40,247 bases of DNA, taken from assembly GCA_002438605.1 (NCBI GenBank), contig DJPR01000002.1:28512-68758 (forward strand). The letters run 5' to 3'. This DNA is from Ruminococcus sp. UBA6407 (GTDB lineage Bacteria > Bacillota > Clostridia > Oscillospirales > Ruminococcaceae). Below are positions 25,201 through 32,921 of this stretch, one piece after another (within the stretch, counting starts at the first letter, position 1; every line of letters begins with the position of its first letter). The notes below the pieces were generated by a model, which saw only the letters and a list, made by a program, of their open reading frames with translations, was not told where the DNA came from and did no database searches. The translations under genes and the position numbers were made by a program.

Positions 25201-25605
25201 TATAAGTCCGTCACTGTACTTTTTCAATAATTCGAGGTCAACACGAGGCTTATTGTAAAATCCCTCAAGATTTGCAATTGAAACAAGCTTGACCAGATTT
25301 TGATAACCTGTATTGTTTTTACACAGCAAAATAAGATGATATGGTGATGAATCAAGCTTTGGCTCCCGATCAAAACGAGTTCTTGGAGCAACATAAACTT
25401 CACAGCCGATTATAGGCTTTATCCCCTCTTTTTTAGCTTCTTTGTAAAACTCAACAGCACCATACATATTCCCATGGTCTGTAACAGCAACGGCAGTTTG
25501 TCCCAGTTCCTTTACCCTCTGAATAAGATTTTTAATTCGGCAAGCACCGTCAAGCAAGCTGTATTCACTGTGAACATGCAGATTTACAAAATCACTGTTT
25601 TTCAT
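22204..25605 (-). CDS. dnaE: DNA polymerase III subunit alpha, DnaE
   Basis: 1133 residues from the ATG at 25605; the family start (FVNLHVHSEYSLLDGA) favours this over 25635, whose extra ten residues lie inside whiA. Parts in order: PHP domain (first ~270, with HVHSEYS and VTDHGNMYG); polymerase core with GPGRGSGAGSL and the metal-binding PDFDIDF motif; helix-hairpin-helix region (NRHQLLNNFEELL context); OB-fold near residue 960-1040; short C-terminal tail. No proofreading exonuclease insert, so this is not PolC. In Firmicutes DnaE usually works with PolC, extending primers. It overlaps whiA by 14 bases, pointing to coupled translation, and ends the long minus-strand run. Confidence 0.97.
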   Translation of the reverse strand: MKNSDFVNLHVHSEYSLLDGACRIKNLIQRVKELGQTAVAVTDHGNMYGAVEFYKEAKKEGIKPIIGCEVYVAPRTRFDREPKLDSSPYHLILLCKNNTGYQNLVKLVSIANLEGFYNKPRVDLELLKKYSDGLICMSACLAGEIPRRLTEGNYTEAVNAAKRYINIFGKDNFYIEVQNHMIGYEIKILPNLYRLANEFDIPLAATNDSHYIYQSDAKMQKVLLCIQINKTLDEPNGMEFENDEFYLKSADEMEKLFKGHTEAVANTVKIADRCNVEFEFGKIKLPKFNIEGVTDNNKYFRKLCYDGMYRIYGKSPDKIVTDRMEYELSVISKMGYTDYYLIVWDFIRYAKSNNIPVGPGRGSGAGSLCAYCIGITGIDPIKYNLLFERFLNPERVSMPDFDIDFCIEGRQKVKDYVIQKYGADKVSEIIAFDTMKARAAIRDVGRVMGVSYQLCDKTAKLVDSRNTLSESMEESEDLKYLYNSDKAVHELIDMAKQLEGMPRHASTHAAGVVISAVPISDIVPLQRNDDTVVTQYTMGILELLGLLKMDFLGLRNLTVIRDCQNQIRKINPDFDISKVPIDDKNVFNMLSKGDTTGVFQFESDGMRQKLIELRPEKLEDLIAVLSLYRPGPMKSIPVYAANKRNPDKIVYKHEILRDILSETYGCIVYQEQVMEICRKMAGYSYGRADIVRRAMAKKKHDVMLQERENFVSGSIKNGVSEKIANEIFDEMVSFASYAFNKSHAAAYSYLAYQTAYLKCYYFKEYMSSLMSSVMSTTSKLLEYISECRQNGVEVINPDVNKSESGFACNDNKIYFGLQAVKNCGKGLVDRIVSEREVNGRYTDVYDFFERAESRDLNKRAIESLIKAGALDCFGLNRHQLLNNFEELLAAASENSHEAIEGQLNFLDSADSSVYRKKISYVDELPMQNLLSMEKEVTGLYLSGSPMQEYDYLRKLLRTSYIISLYSDRYGDGTKVVLICSLQNVKQHITKNGSKMAFLTFSDESGEIEAVIFPDLYMISMSKLKEDAVVILKGKVSQKDESKSIICEALYSTSEFKQLTASMKFCVKIHSDDMQTANKIIDICGKYSGQTKVCFYLEDKKKYIAPKNKISVDISNSFYKEISDVISDEKIGLM

Positions 25606-26521
25606 TTTTCTGCACCATTTCCTCCCGTATCTCATTTGCTATTTTTTCAAGTTTTTTAAATCTATGATTTATACCTGAACGGCTTATCGGAGTTTTGAGT
25701 GAATTACCTATTTCCTGTAAGCTCATATCCGTATTTTCAAGGCGAAGCTCTGCTACCTCACGAAGTTCAGGAGTAAGACTGTTCAGACCAACTGTTTCAG
25801 CAATGATTTTTATATTATCAATTTGCTTTAATGCAGCATTCACTACCTTATCTATGTTTGCACTGTCACAATTGGCAAGCCTGTTTGCTTTATTGCGAAC
25901 GTCCTTGAATATTTTAACATTCATAAGTTCAATGGTACACTGCTGTGCTCCAATATAAGTGAGAGTATCTTCAATTGATTCACTCTCCTTAATATAAACA
26001 ACATACATATTTTTTCGTACAAATATTTTTGCATTAACACCTATATCAAGAAGAATAAGTTGTAATTCTTCAGCAAGCCGCCTGCATGGAGCTGCAAATT
26101 CAAGATGATATTCTTTAGACGGATCGTTGACGCTTCCGCATGATAAAAAAACTCCTGCCGTAAATACTCCAAGACTATTATTGACCACTATTTCCTGATT
26201 AATGAAACGATTTTCCACATCAATGAAATATCGTTTTAAAACAATGTCTATTTCATTTTTGTCAGTTATAGTGCAGGTATATAGTTTATTATTATTTTTC
26301 TTAACGCTTTCATGAACACTGATATGTATTTTATCCTTAAAAACTGATTTTACAAGTTCATTAAATAATCTGGCTGTAACACTGCTCTCTGTTTGCAATG
26401 TAATATTTTCTCTGCTTATGCTCTTACAATAAATTAGCATGCCGTAAAGGCATGCAAATTTTTTGTCATTATCATTTATTGTAGAATATATTTCTTGTCT
26501 TACCTCATTTGAAAATGACAT
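25592..26521 (-). CDS. whiA: WhiA DNA-binding regulator
   Basis: 309 residues. N-terminal LAGLIDADG-like domain without endonuclease function (FSNEVRQEIYS, CGSVNDPSKEYHLEF) and C-terminal helix-turn-helix (ISRSGINHRFKKLEKIA). In actinobacteria it controls sporulation septation; in Bacillus it affects division and chromosome segregation. AGGTGA precedes the ATG. The order rapZ-whiA downstream of murB and hprK is common in Firmicutes, although ybhK/cvfB-type genes often seen between rapZ and whiA are absent here. Confidence 0.95.
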   Translation of the reverse strand: MSFSNEVRQEIYSTINDNDKKFACLYGMLIYCKSISRENITLQTESSVTARLFNELVKSVFKDKIHISVHESVKKNNNKLYTCTITDKNEIDIVLKRYFIDVENRFINQEIVVNNSLGVFTAGVFLSCGSVNDPSKEYHLEFAAPCRRLAEELQLILLDIGVNAKIFVRKNMYVVYIKESESIEDTLTYIGAQQCTIELMNVKIFKDVRNKANRLANCDSANIDKVVNAALKQIDNIKIIAETVGLNSLTPELREVAELRLENTDMSLQEIGNSLKTPISRSGINHRFKKLEKIANEIREEMVQKNEKQ

Positions 26522-26542
26522 AAAATCACCTGAAACCTCTCA

Positions 26543-27415
26543 TCAATAAATTTTATCTTTTGTTATATCTCTGTGATATTTTTGTACCTTATATCCATTT
26601 TCAATCAAATGCTTTGCCATAAGCTCAGCAAATGTAATTGAACGGTGCTTTCCGCCTGTACAGCCAAACGAAACAACCAACTGACTTTTTCCCTCGTTTA
26701 TATAAAGCGGTATTAAAAAGTCAAGCAAATCCACAATCTTCCTGAACAATTCCTTTGACTGTTCAAAGCTCATAACATAATTACGAACACATTCTTCACA
26801 GCCTGTATGTGACTTTAATTCTTTAATGTAGAATGGATTTGGCAGACATCTTACGTCAAAAACAAGGTCAGATTCAGTTGAAACACCATACTTATAGCCA
26901 AATGACATCACCTTAATTGTAAGAGAATCTGATTTATTATCCAGAAACAAGCTTTTAACCTGCTCTTTAAGCTGATTGGCAGATAATTCAGATGTTTCAA
27001 TATAATAATCGGCAATTTCACGCAAACGTGAAAGCTGCTTACGCTCATATTTTATTGCCTCATGCAGATTGCCGTTAAATTTTTCATCAAGCGGATGCTT
27101 TCTTCTCGTTTCCTTGTATCTTTTTATAAGCACCTCATCATTTGCACTTATAAATAATATTTTCGTTTCCAGATCTTCTATGGATTTTAAATGCTGCCAT
27201 GCCTTAAAAATTTCATCAAACATATCTCCGGAACGAATATCAACAGCAACCGCAATTTTATTAAGTTCATTATCGGAATGTTTACAAATATCAACAAATT
27301 TCGGTATCAGCTCCGGAGGTATATTATCAATACAATAATATCCGATATCCTCCATTACGTCCATAACACATGACTTTCCTGAACCGGACATTCCGGTTAC
27401 AATTAAAAGACGCAT
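26543..27415 (-). CDS. rapZ: RapZ/YvcJ family nucleotide-binding protein (RNase adapter)
   Basis: 290 residues, full family length. Walker A loop at residues 8-15 (GMSGSGKS) and the conserved C-terminal core FGCTGGKHRSI that senses amino-sugar phosphate in E. coli RapZ. In E. coli it guides RNase E to the GlmZ small RNA; Gram-positive YvcJ binds ATP/GTP and affects competence, with a less clear role. GGAGG precedes the ATG; 21 bases upstream of whiA. Confidence 0.95.
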   Translation of the reverse strand: MRLLIVTGMSGSGKSCVMDVMEDIGYYCIDNIPPELIPKFVDICKHSDNELNKIAVAVDIRSGDMFDEIFKAWQHLKSIEDLETKILFISANDEVLIKRYKETRRKHPLDEKFNGNLHEAIKYERKQLSRLREIADYYIETSELSANQLKEQVKSLFLDNKSDSLTIKVMSFGYKYGVSTESDLVFDVRCLPNPFYIKELKSHTGCEECVRNYVMSFEQSKELFRKIVDLLDFLIPLYINEGKSQLVVSFGCTGGKHRSITFAELMAKHLIENGYKVQKYHRDITKDKIY

Positions 27416-27445
27416 ATAATCCTCCGTCCTTTCAGATACAGCTTT

Positions 27446-28351
27446 CTATTTTAATATGATCGGTTCAAGCTCCAGAACATATCCTGTTTTTTCTTTAACA
27501 ATTTTTTTCACTTTATCGCAGAGTTCCAAAACGTCAGCACACGTTGCATAACCTTTATTTATTACAAATCCGCTGTGCTTTTCACTGACCATAGCTCCGC
27601 CGCACGTAAGTCCCTTTAAACCGCACTGGTCAATAAGCAATGAGGCATAGCTTCCTTCAGGTCTTTTAAATGTACTGCCTGCACTCGGATATTCCAACGG
27701 CTGCTTGGCAGTTCTTTTTGCCATACATTCTGTCATTCTTTCCCTGATTTCATCTGAATTTCCTTTTTCAAGACTCAACGTTACTCCTGTAATTATCTTA
27801 TCAGAATCTGTAAAAATACTCTTTCTGTATGAAAAATCTGACTTTTTTAATTCAATCGTATGGACTTCCCCACTGCCGTCAACATATTCAGCAGAATGTG
27901 CAATATCTGATATTTCGCTTCCGTAAGCACCTGCATTCATATACAATGCACCGCCAAGTGTACCGGGAATTCCAAAAAGATTTTCCATACCGGTAAAACC
28001 ATTTTGCTGTGCAAGAACGCATGCTGACGCAAGAAGTGTACCTGCTTCACACTCAATCATACTTCCGCTTAAAACTGTGTAAGCAAAATCATGTCCAAAA
28101 AAAAGCACTATACCGTCATATCCTTCGTCAGAAACAATTATATTGCTGCCTCTACCGATTACTCTGAATTTTAATTTCTTTTCTTTCAAAAAACGAACAA
28201 TTGCAGAAACGCTTTTTGTACTGTTAATACTTATTAAAGCTCTGCAAGGTCCGCCGAATTTAAAGGTTGTATATTCTTTTAATCCGCAATCCGGAATAAA
28301 CTTGCATTCCAGATTATCACAAAGCTCTTTAAGCTCATTTAAATAAGACAT
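27446..28351 (-). CDS. murB: UDP-N-acetylenolpyruvoylglucosamine reductase
   Basis: 301 residues, the short (type II, Bacillus-like) MurB. FAD-dependent step making UDP-N-acetylmuramate for peptidoglycan. Motifs: TTFKFGGP near the N-terminus, RVIGRGSNIIVSD (FAD binding), GIPGTLGGALYMNAGAYGSEIS, the catalytic serine region YPSAGSTFKRP, and a late glutamate in LELEPII. GGGGGAAG precedes the ATG. Thirty bases from rapZ and 44 from hprK. Confidence 0.96.
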   Translation of the reverse strand: MSYLNELKELCDNLECKFIPDCGLKEYTTFKFGGPCRALISINSTKSVSAIVRFLKEKKLKFRVIGRGSNIIVSDEGYDGIVLFFGHDFAYTVLSGSMIECEAGTLLASACVLAQQNGFTGMENLFGIPGTLGGALYMNAGAYGSEISDIAHSAEYVDGSGEVHTIELKKSDFSYRKSIFTDSDKIITGVTLSLEKGNSDEIRERMTECMAKRTAKQPLEYPSAGSTFKRPEGSYASLLIDQCGLKGLTCGGAMVSEKHSGFVINKGYATCADVLELCDKVKKIVKEKTGYVLELEPIILK

Positions 28352-28395
28352 AGCTTCCCCCTGATGAATTCAGAAAATAACTTAGAGTATTTCCA

Positions 28396-29355
28396 TTAGA
28401 AATTATCGTAATTTTTTACGGTTTCCTTTGCATCTGATTCCATACCAAGACGGTCAAGAAGTTCCTGAGCTGCATTATAACCCATCTTTTTCTGTCTGTT
28501 ATTCATAGCGGCAACCTCCATGATTACAGCAAGATTACGTCCCGGTTTGACAGGAATGGTAAGAGAAGGCACCTTTACTCCCAATATAGACATATATTGA
28601 GTGTCTACACCCATTCTGTCGTAAATTTTTTCAGGATTCCAAAGCTCCATTTCAACCACAAGGTCTATTTTTTCCGTAATTTTAACAGCACCCATACCAA
28701 AAAGACGTCGTGCATTAATTATTCCTATTCCTCTCAGTTCAAGGAAATGACGGATATTATCAGGTGAGCTTCCTACAAGACTTATATTTGAAACTTTCCT
28801 TATTTCAACGGCATCATCCGCAACGAGTCGATGTCCTCTTTTTACAAGCTCAATGGCGGTTTCACTTTTGCCGACTCCGCTTTCACCTGTAATAAATACG
28901 CCCTCACCATAAATCTCAATCAACACTCCATGACGTGTAATTCTTGGTGCTAAATTAAGGTTAAGAAATGCTATTATTCCTGACATAAAATTAGATGTGC
29001 TTTCCTTACTTCTGAGCAGCGGAACTTCATATTCCCTTGCAAGCTCCAGCATTTCAGCAAAATAAGGCAGTTCTCTTGTAATGATAAGTGCAGGAAGTCT
29101 TTGAGAAAATAAAAGCTGTAATCTTTCACGCCTTGTTTTTTCATCAATAGTTGAAAGATAAGCAAATTCCATTTTACCTATTATCTGAATACGCTCAGGA
29201 TCAAAATATTCATAAAATCCCATAAGCTGTAAACCCGGTCTGTTTACGTCATTTTCCGAAATTAAAATTTCAGAAGCCTCCTTATGAATATATATGACCT
29301 CCAGCTTAAACTCTTGTATCACCTTTTGAAGCGATACTGTAAATTTATCTGACAT
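28396..29355 (-). CDS. hprK: HPr kinase/phosphorylase
   Basis: 319 residues, normal length. Phosphorylates Ser46 of HPr in response to glycolytic intermediates, controlling catabolite repression through CcpA. Walker A GESGVGKS near residue 156, preceded by the conserved RHGVLIEIYGEGV, and the signature LELRGIGIINARRLFG. The N-terminal regulatory domain is intact. GGAGG precedes the ATG. HPr itself and CcpA are not in the window. Confidence 0.97.
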   Translation of the reverse strand: MSDKFTVSLQKVIQEFKLEVIYIHKEASEILISENDVNRPGLQLMGFYEYFDPERIQIIGKMEFAYLSTIDEKTRRERLQLLFSQRLPALIITRELPYFAEMLELAREYEVPLLRSKESTSNFMSGIIAFLNLNLAPRITRHGVLIEIYGEGVFITGESGVGKSETAIELVKRGHRLVADDAVEIRKVSNISLVGSSPDNIRHFLELRGIGIINARRLFGMGAVKITEKIDLVVEMELWNPEKIYDRMGVDTQYMSILGVKVPSLTIPVKPGRNLAVIMEVAAMNNRQKKMGYNAAQELLDRLGMESDAKETVKNYDNF

Positions 29356-29372
29356 AACTCTTAACCTCCATT

Positions 29373-30566
29373 TTATCTTAAAACAAACGACTTATAACCA
29401 CATTCATTTATTGCATTTTTAATTGCAGCAGCGTCAGCATTTTCAACACCTGTTCCCGAAACTCTTATCGCAACATTAAAATCAGAGAATTTCCCGTCCA
29501 GAAGTCCCAAAATCTTTTTAATATTATCGCTTGCTGAACCCTTAAATTCATAATACATTCCGTCAACATCAAGTCCTGCGGCAAGCTCCTCCATATTTAT
29601 ATTGATTATAACAGTGCTTACCTGCAACAGCATCGGCTGAAAAACATCTGCCTTTCCGCTTACAAGATCTGCTGCTGAAACCTCAAGAAATGCAGGGCAT
29701 TTTGCTGAAACAGAATCAGAATAAATTGAATTTACCAAAGATGTCAGTGCAAGATATCTTTCAGAGTCGTTTACCTTTTCATCAAGTATTGATAAATCAC
29801 TTTCCCTGAAAGGCGGAAAAACAACATCTCCGCATACAATGTTCGCAAATCCTGAAGCTGTTACTTCTGACACAATACTTGATATATAATTTTTACATTC
29901 GTCTGAAAATGGTGACAGCCATGGCTTTCCGCCGTTTTCCAAGCTGTTGTCAAGCCAGCGTGAACCATCGCCTGTTGTTCTGTAGCCTGCATCAGGATAT
30001 GTCTGAGGATATATATTATCGTTAAGGATACTAAGATATGCAACAGGTTTATAACCTGCATCATTTATAACCTCAACAATTTTTGAAAGTTCAAGTGTTG
30101 ACTGAACTGCACCTGACAATACAGCATTATTTACCTTGCTTGCATAATTAAGCTTTCCGCCTTTAACCTTTAAAGGTACCATTACATATTCTATTTCAGA
30201 ATTTGACGAAAGACGGCTCACAGCAGAAATTAAAGAATTTTCGCTTGTTAAATCCGAAGAAGCAAGTGATGCACAATAAAAGCTGCTCGACACAGCATCA
30301 GGGAAATCCACGCTGCTGTCAAGGGAACTGCTCATATCATAGCTGCTTTCAGAGCTGCTTGTTTCAGCAACAATCGGTACACTGTTGTCGCCTTTTTTCT
30401 TTGTATAATTCATGATTGGCTCTGCTACACTGTATCCTAGAAAAACCACACCGCTGAGAAACAGAACTGTAAGTCCTGCTGAAAAAATTTTATTTGGAAT
30501 ACTCTTGCCATAAAAATTTTTCTCTTTTGTTTTGTAAATTTTCCTTCCTTTATTTTTTATTTTCAT
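29373..30566 (-). CDS. Membrane-anchored DUF4015-like putative glycoside hydrolase
   Basis: 397 residues. A basic N-terminus (KIKNKGRKIYKTKEKNFYGK) leads into one membrane helix (about 29-48), then a Ser-rich linker (68-95), then an outside domain of about 290 residues with TIM-barrel spacing: EYVMVPLKVKGGKLNY, KPVAYLSILND, WLDNS, and FANIVCGDVVFPPFRESDL. That last strand corresponds to the DYVRFP motif of DUF4015 putative glycosidases, but the match is loose and no catalytic residue is certain. It lies 17 bases upstream of hprK and 59 after the rnfA-like gene, so it is probably in the same transcript. Anchoring suggests work on cell-wall or outside glycans. Confidence 0.65.
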   Translation of the reverse strand: MKIKNKGRKIYKTKEKNFYGKSIPNKIFSAGLTVLFLSGVVFLGYSVAEPIMNYTKKKGDNSVPIVAETSSSESSYDMSSSLDSSVDFPDAVSSSFYCASLASSDLTSENSLISAVSRLSSNSEIEYVMVPLKVKGGKLNYASKVNNAVLSGAVQSTLELSKIVEVINDAGYKPVAYLSILNDNIYPQTYPDAGYRTTGDGSRWLDNSLENGGKPWLSPFSDECKNYISSIVSEVTASGFANIVCGDVVFPPFRESDLSILDEKVNDSERYLALTSLVNSIYSDSVSAKCPAFLEVSAADLVSGKADVFQPMLLQVSTVIININMEELAAGLDVDGMYYEFKGSASDNIKKILGLLDGKFSDFNVAIRVSGTGVENADAAAIKNAINECGYKSFVLR

Positions 30567-30625
30567 TTATATCTCTCCTGAAATCTACACAATTAAATCT
30601 TAATTTTACAAAATACTGCGTCTTA

Positions 30626-31204
30626 TCATATACTGCTCCCTAACGAATAAACTGCCATTGAAATCATTCCGATATAAACCAGCATTGCAGGGAGTCCACG
30701 AAATGATGCAGGCACTTTAGATGAATTGAGATTTTTATATGCTGCCATAAGGAAAAGAGCAGCTACAACAAATCCAAATCCTGACTGTAATCCAAACAAA
30801 GCATAATAACTGAGATCAAAATTACCTGTTTCCAATGCTTTATTATGTACTGTAAAAATTGAACCTGCTACAGCACAATTATATGCAGATAAATGAATAT
30901 AAAGCTTACATTTTTCAAAAAAATTCTTGTTTGCAACATTCAGAATTATTAATGCAGCAACATAGATTACCGCAATTACTGCTACATAGCAAATAAGAAG
31001 CAGATAGTCAGATTTTGCCGGAATAATACGGTCAATAAAATATGCAATCATTGAAGCAGAAGTTACAAAAAAAGTAATTGTCAAGCCGATTTTTGCAAGA
31101 TTAACCTTATTTTTTGCCGCAACTATCATTGTACTTGTTCCAAGTGCCTGAGTAAATATAAGATTTGCACACAGCAGTGCAATAAACTCTTTTATTAGAA
31201 ACAA
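30626..31204 (-). CDS. rnfA: RnfA-like membrane subunit lacking one cluster cysteine
   Basis: 192 residues, the usual RnfA length, six predicted helices. It begins at a TTG codon with AGAGGTGA seven bases upstream. Comparison from memory with E. coli RsxA aligns without gaps from LGxCPFxGVSKK: here the block reads LGTSTMIVAAKN, so the conserved cysteine is Ser24. The second conserved cysteine (NCAV) is kept as Cys110. In true Rnf/Nqr complexes these two, plus two in RnfE, bind a [2Fe-2S] cluster inside the membrane. The C-terminal DVPxxFRG motif is kept as KVPASFRG. Third gene of the D-E-A set; it abuts rnfE directly. Confidence 0.85.
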   Translation of the reverse strand: MFLIKEFIALLCANLIFTQALGTSTMIVAAKNKVNLAKIGLTITFFVTSASMIAYFIDRIIPAKSDYLLLICYVAVIAVIYVAALIILNVANKNFFEKCKLYIHLSAYNCAVAGSIFTVHNKALETGNFDLSYYALFGLQSGFGFVVAALFLMAAYKNLNSSKVPASFRGLPAMLVYIGMISMAVYSLGSSI

Positions 31205-31819
31205 TTATTTCACCTCTGAATCTGTCTTTTCAGCTTCGATTAACGATCTGATTTTTCTGTATACTGCACACATAATCCCCAAAAAGATAAATCCGCCGAA
31301 CGGCTGGGATATTCCGCTTATTACAGTATCTACATCAACAACGTGACTGTTTATCGTACCATTTCCAAAAAGCTCACGTATAAATGCAGTAAGAAGCATA
31401 ACAAAGTCAAAGCCCAGAATACAAAATATTAATGAACCAAGCATTTGTATTCTCGGCTGTTTAAAAAATCTTACTTCTGTCTGATAGACAATAAGTGAGT
31501 TAACAGCTATAAGAGGAAAATATATGCCTATATTTATAATTGAATCCGGATAAATCTCTGTCGAAAGTCTGCGAACAGGGATATATATTACAGAGGCGAT
31601 CAATGCATAAATTATTATTTTTACTGCATACGGAAGTTTTCTTGGTACGAAAGACGCTGCCGCAACTGAAAGAAAAGTAATAATTGTAAATGCATAAATC
31701 AAAGCCAATGCATTCTGAATTGTATTTCCGCAGATTATCACAGGAGAAATTACCATTCCTGCCGACAAAACAGTATTGTCCTTTAAAAGACCGTCCGTCT
31801 TTACCGAATTAGTCAACAT
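31205..31819 (-). CDS. rnfE: RnfE-like membrane subunit with both cluster cysteines replaced by serine
   Basis: 204 residues, six predicted helices. Ungapped hand alignment with RsxE: LGLCP becomes VISPV (Ser25) and VTNCIV becomes AVNSLI (Ser108). The family motif REIIGNGT is recognisable as RELFGNGT, and the late PPGAFIxLG as QPFGGFIFLG. Both iron-sulfur ligands are therefore missing. GGGAGATG lies just before the ATG; the start overlaps the end of rnfD by 11 bases. Confidence 0.85.
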   Translation of the reverse strand: MLTNSVKTDGLLKDNTVLSAGMVISPVIICGNTIQNALALIYAFTIITFLSVAAASFVPRKLPYAVKIIIYALIASVIYIPVRRLSTEIYPDSIINIGIYFPLIAVNSLIVYQTEVRFFKQPRIQMLGSLIFCILGFDFVMLLTAFIRELFGNGTINSHVVDVDTVISGISQPFGGFIFLGIMCAVYRKIRSLIEAEKTDSEVK

Positions 31820-32921
31820 CGTTTAAATCATCTCCCTGAGTTTCTGCAATATTACTTTCTTCTTCATTTTGGGATTCTGACATTTTATTGATTTCGTCAA
31901 CAGCATCTTCTGCTATTTCAGAAATAGTTTTATTCATGTTTTCGTCAGTTTCCTGAATCTTTTCATCTGTATTAATTTCTGTTGATGCTGCGTTTTCAGA
32001 CTCGGAAAGCTTATTGATTTTCTTTCCAAGCTGTTTCAAAGCAAGTGCTGCAGGAGTCATAATGACCGCTACTGTAATATAGATGTTTTCCTGACCTGAA
32101 GTAAGTAACAAGACATACGAAATTAAAGCAATAAACAGACCATAGAAAAAGCTGAAATGCTTTTTTTCAGGTGCAATTCTTACATCCGATATTATAAATG
32201 AACCTGCAAAAAGCGTCATATTTGTTGCAAGCAGGTATTTTGCACTTTCAATTCTTCCTTCACCAATCGGACATATTGCCGACATGAACATCAATCCGGC
32301 AAAAAAACCTATAAAGGAACCGGCAGACAAATCCTTTCTGAAAAGCAGTATTACGGAGCTTATCAGCAAAAGCAGTATGCTTACCGCTCCCATCGGTCCG
32401 CTGAAATTACCCATAACAATATCATAATCGGAAATTGAAAGCTTGCCTGTAGTATTGAATATATGTGAAGCTGAGCTTACCAGTTTTTGAGACTGATTAA
32501 AAATATCTGCCTTTACAAAAGGATTCGGATATTCAAGAAGCTGTTTGCCGAATGATGTAAGTGCAAACAAATATCCTACTGCAGCAGGAGAAAAAATCAT
32601 GTTTTTACGTCCGCCAAAAATATTTTTTCCTACAATATTGGCAAAAATACAAGTCAAGACAGGTATTTTATAATCAATTGTTGCAGGCATCATAAGTGCA
32701 ATGATAAAACCATCATTAATACAGCTCAGATTATCAGCTGTAAATTTTTTTCGCATGGCGATCAGTGACAAATATTCACATGCAAATGAAGCCGTTACAC
32801 ATAATCCGGCAATTAAAACAGCTCGGAATCCATAATAAAAATATGCCATTATTTCTAATGCAAGCAGAGTTATGAAAATGTCCATCCAAACGAAGCGTTC
32901 CTGCTTTACCTTTTTAAGCAT
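31809..32921 (-). CDS. rnfD: RnfD-like membrane subunit with altered flavin site and acidic tail
   Basis: 370 residues. The membrane core (to about residue 302) keeps RnfD landmarks: INDGFIIALMMP, VGKNIFGGRKNMIFSPAAVGY, and FAGSFIISD in place of FFIATDP. The FMN attachment site, (D)GxSGAT/ISQAT in RnfD, reads KLVSSASHIF, so the acceptor would be Ser152 with no preceding aspartate; covalent flavin is doubtful. Residues ~303-370 form a soluble, Glu/Asp/Ser-rich tail not normal for RnfD. The gene overlaps rpe by eight bases. No rnfC, rnfG or rnfB is adjacent. Confidence 0.85.
   Translation of the reverse strand: MLKKVKQERFVWMDIFITLLALEIMAYFYYGFRAVLIAGLCVTASFACEYLSLIAMRKKFTADNLSCINDGFIIALMMPATIDYKIPVLTCIFANIVGKNIFGGRKNMIFSPAAVGYLFALTSFGKQLLEYPNPFVKADIFNQSQKLVSSASHIFNTTGKLSISDYDIVMGNFSGPMGAVSILLLLISSVILLFRKDLSAGSFIGFFAGLMFMSAICPIGEGRIESAKYLLATNMTLFAGSFIISDVRIAPEKKHFSFFYGLFIALISYVLLLTSGQENIYITVAVIMTPAALALKQLGKKINKLSESENAASTEINTDEKIQETDENMNKTISEIAEDAVDEINKMSESQNEEESNIAETQGDDLNDVD

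Noticed and set aside
30626..32921. Na+-translocating NADH:quinone reductase (Nqr) genes
   Set aside because: NqrB/D/E are homologous to RnfD/E/A, but nqrA, nqrC and nqrF are absent and the length and motifs fit Rnf better.
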